64,000 nt of DNA from contig JAQGBZ010000080.1 in the NCBI GenBank assembly GCA_034687125.1, positions 153,104-217,103 on the forward strand, in the 5' to 3' direction. Made by a program: the position numbers and the translations under genes. Below the pieces are notes generated by a model. That model saw only the letters and a program-made list of their open reading frames with translations, searched no databases and was not told the origin of the DNA. Shown piece by piece: positions 63,516 through 64,000 of the stretch (within the stretch, counting starts at the first letter, position 1; each line of letters starts with the position of its first letter). Origin of the DNA: Neelides folsomi. Taxonomy: Eukaryota > Arthropoda > Collembola > Neelipleona > Neelidae.

Positions 63516-64000
63516 GTGAGTCAAATGTCAAATTAGTTCTTTTCCTATTTTATTAGAATGACAACTGTCAAGTGAGACATTGTGTTGATGGAAATTCCAT
63601 ATTTGTATTTATGATATCTAACTACAAAAAAATTAAAAATATTCATAATTTGAATTTATCTTTTTCAAAATTAAATTAATTTTGATTAGTTGATTGTGAA
63701 AATTCAGCGCTTATTTTCCCTATGTTAAGACTAACCTGCCCAGTTCTATTTATCCTAAATTTAATTATTCTTAGCAAAAACGCAAATCTCTTTTCACAAG
63801 ATCTTCATATTAATTATCAATTCAATAATATGAATGATTGACGGGCCTAATCATAAAACGACCACAGATTGAGTTTTTTTCAGTTTTTCTCCGTTTCCTG
63901 CGAGATTCTGAAATTACCTTAAATTTTTAATATAAGAACTACATCCTCTATAATGGGCTATTTGAAAACATAACAAACAAAATAGAAAAATGTGTAATTA
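63516..64000 (+). other. intron start of the polyQ gene
   Basis: Begins at a consensus GTGAGT donor and is AT-rich to the window edge. No coding exon seen. Confidence 0.45.

Overview
The window is eukaryotic nuclear DNA, almost certainly from an arthropod. Its genes are split by many short AT-rich introns (often 45-100 bp), exons are clearly GC-richer than flanks, and it carries arthropod-type genes: a Stubble-like serine protease, two His-rich secreted proteins that look cuticular, a Tyr-rich secreted protein and a bruno/CELF RNA-binding protein. Gene density, intron size and one bacterial-type gene that has gained introns would suit a springtail or related pancrustacean, but that placement is inference. 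No RNA genes, CRISPR arrays or intact transposase genes were recognised.

Layout. 1-9.3 kb: Tyr-rich secreted protein (-), a possible broken relative beside it (+), an SDR16C-type dehydrogenase (-), a small secreted RlpA-like double-psi beta-barrel protein (+, candidate horizontal transfer) and BUD13 (-). 9.5-13.8 kb: mitochondrial ribosomal protein S15 (+), with a 925-bp inverted-repeat element in intron 2, and cytosolic RpS16 (+). 13.8-17.4 kb and 20.5-25.2 kb are large gene-poor AT-rich stretches around His-rich gene 1 (+); the second holds a 264-bp TA-flanked MITE. 25.2-26.7 kb: TMBIM/lifeguard-type membrane protein (-). 28.5-30.2 kb: His-rich gene 2 (+) with a TATA promoter and a GC-AG intron. 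30.5-35.1 kb: prefoldin 5, LYAR and a Myb/SANT-like DNA-binding protein (all -). 35.5-42 kb: a divergent class I myosin in 19 exons (-). 42.5-45 kb: an AT-hook nuclear protein (+). 46-47 kb: a GPX7/8-like ER peroxidase ending in KDEL (-). 47.3-52.7 kb: Stubble-like protease (+). 53.3-57.2 kb: MFSD6-like transporter (+). 57.3-61.4 kb: CELF (-). 61.7-63 kb: secreted C-type lectin (-). 63.2 kb to the edge: first exon of a polyglutamine protein (+).

Exon models were built by hand from splice sites and reading phase. Except for CELF, every complete model has a coding length divisible by three and no internal stop. Functionally the genes are mixed: ribosome, splicing and folding genes, plus secreted or cuticle proteins. 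There is no operon. Several pairs are head-to-head over short gaps (BUD13/mRPS15, GPX7/Stubble, myosin/AT-hook gene, lectin/polyQ gene) and probably share promoter regions.

The most interesting items are the intron-bearing RlpA-like gene; a myosin I with an altered switch II (Glu to Gln) and a shortened motor but an intact reading frame; a GPX7-like enzyme that keeps the peroxidatic Cys but has lost the second Cys and the catalytic Gln; and two terminal-inverted-repeat elements.
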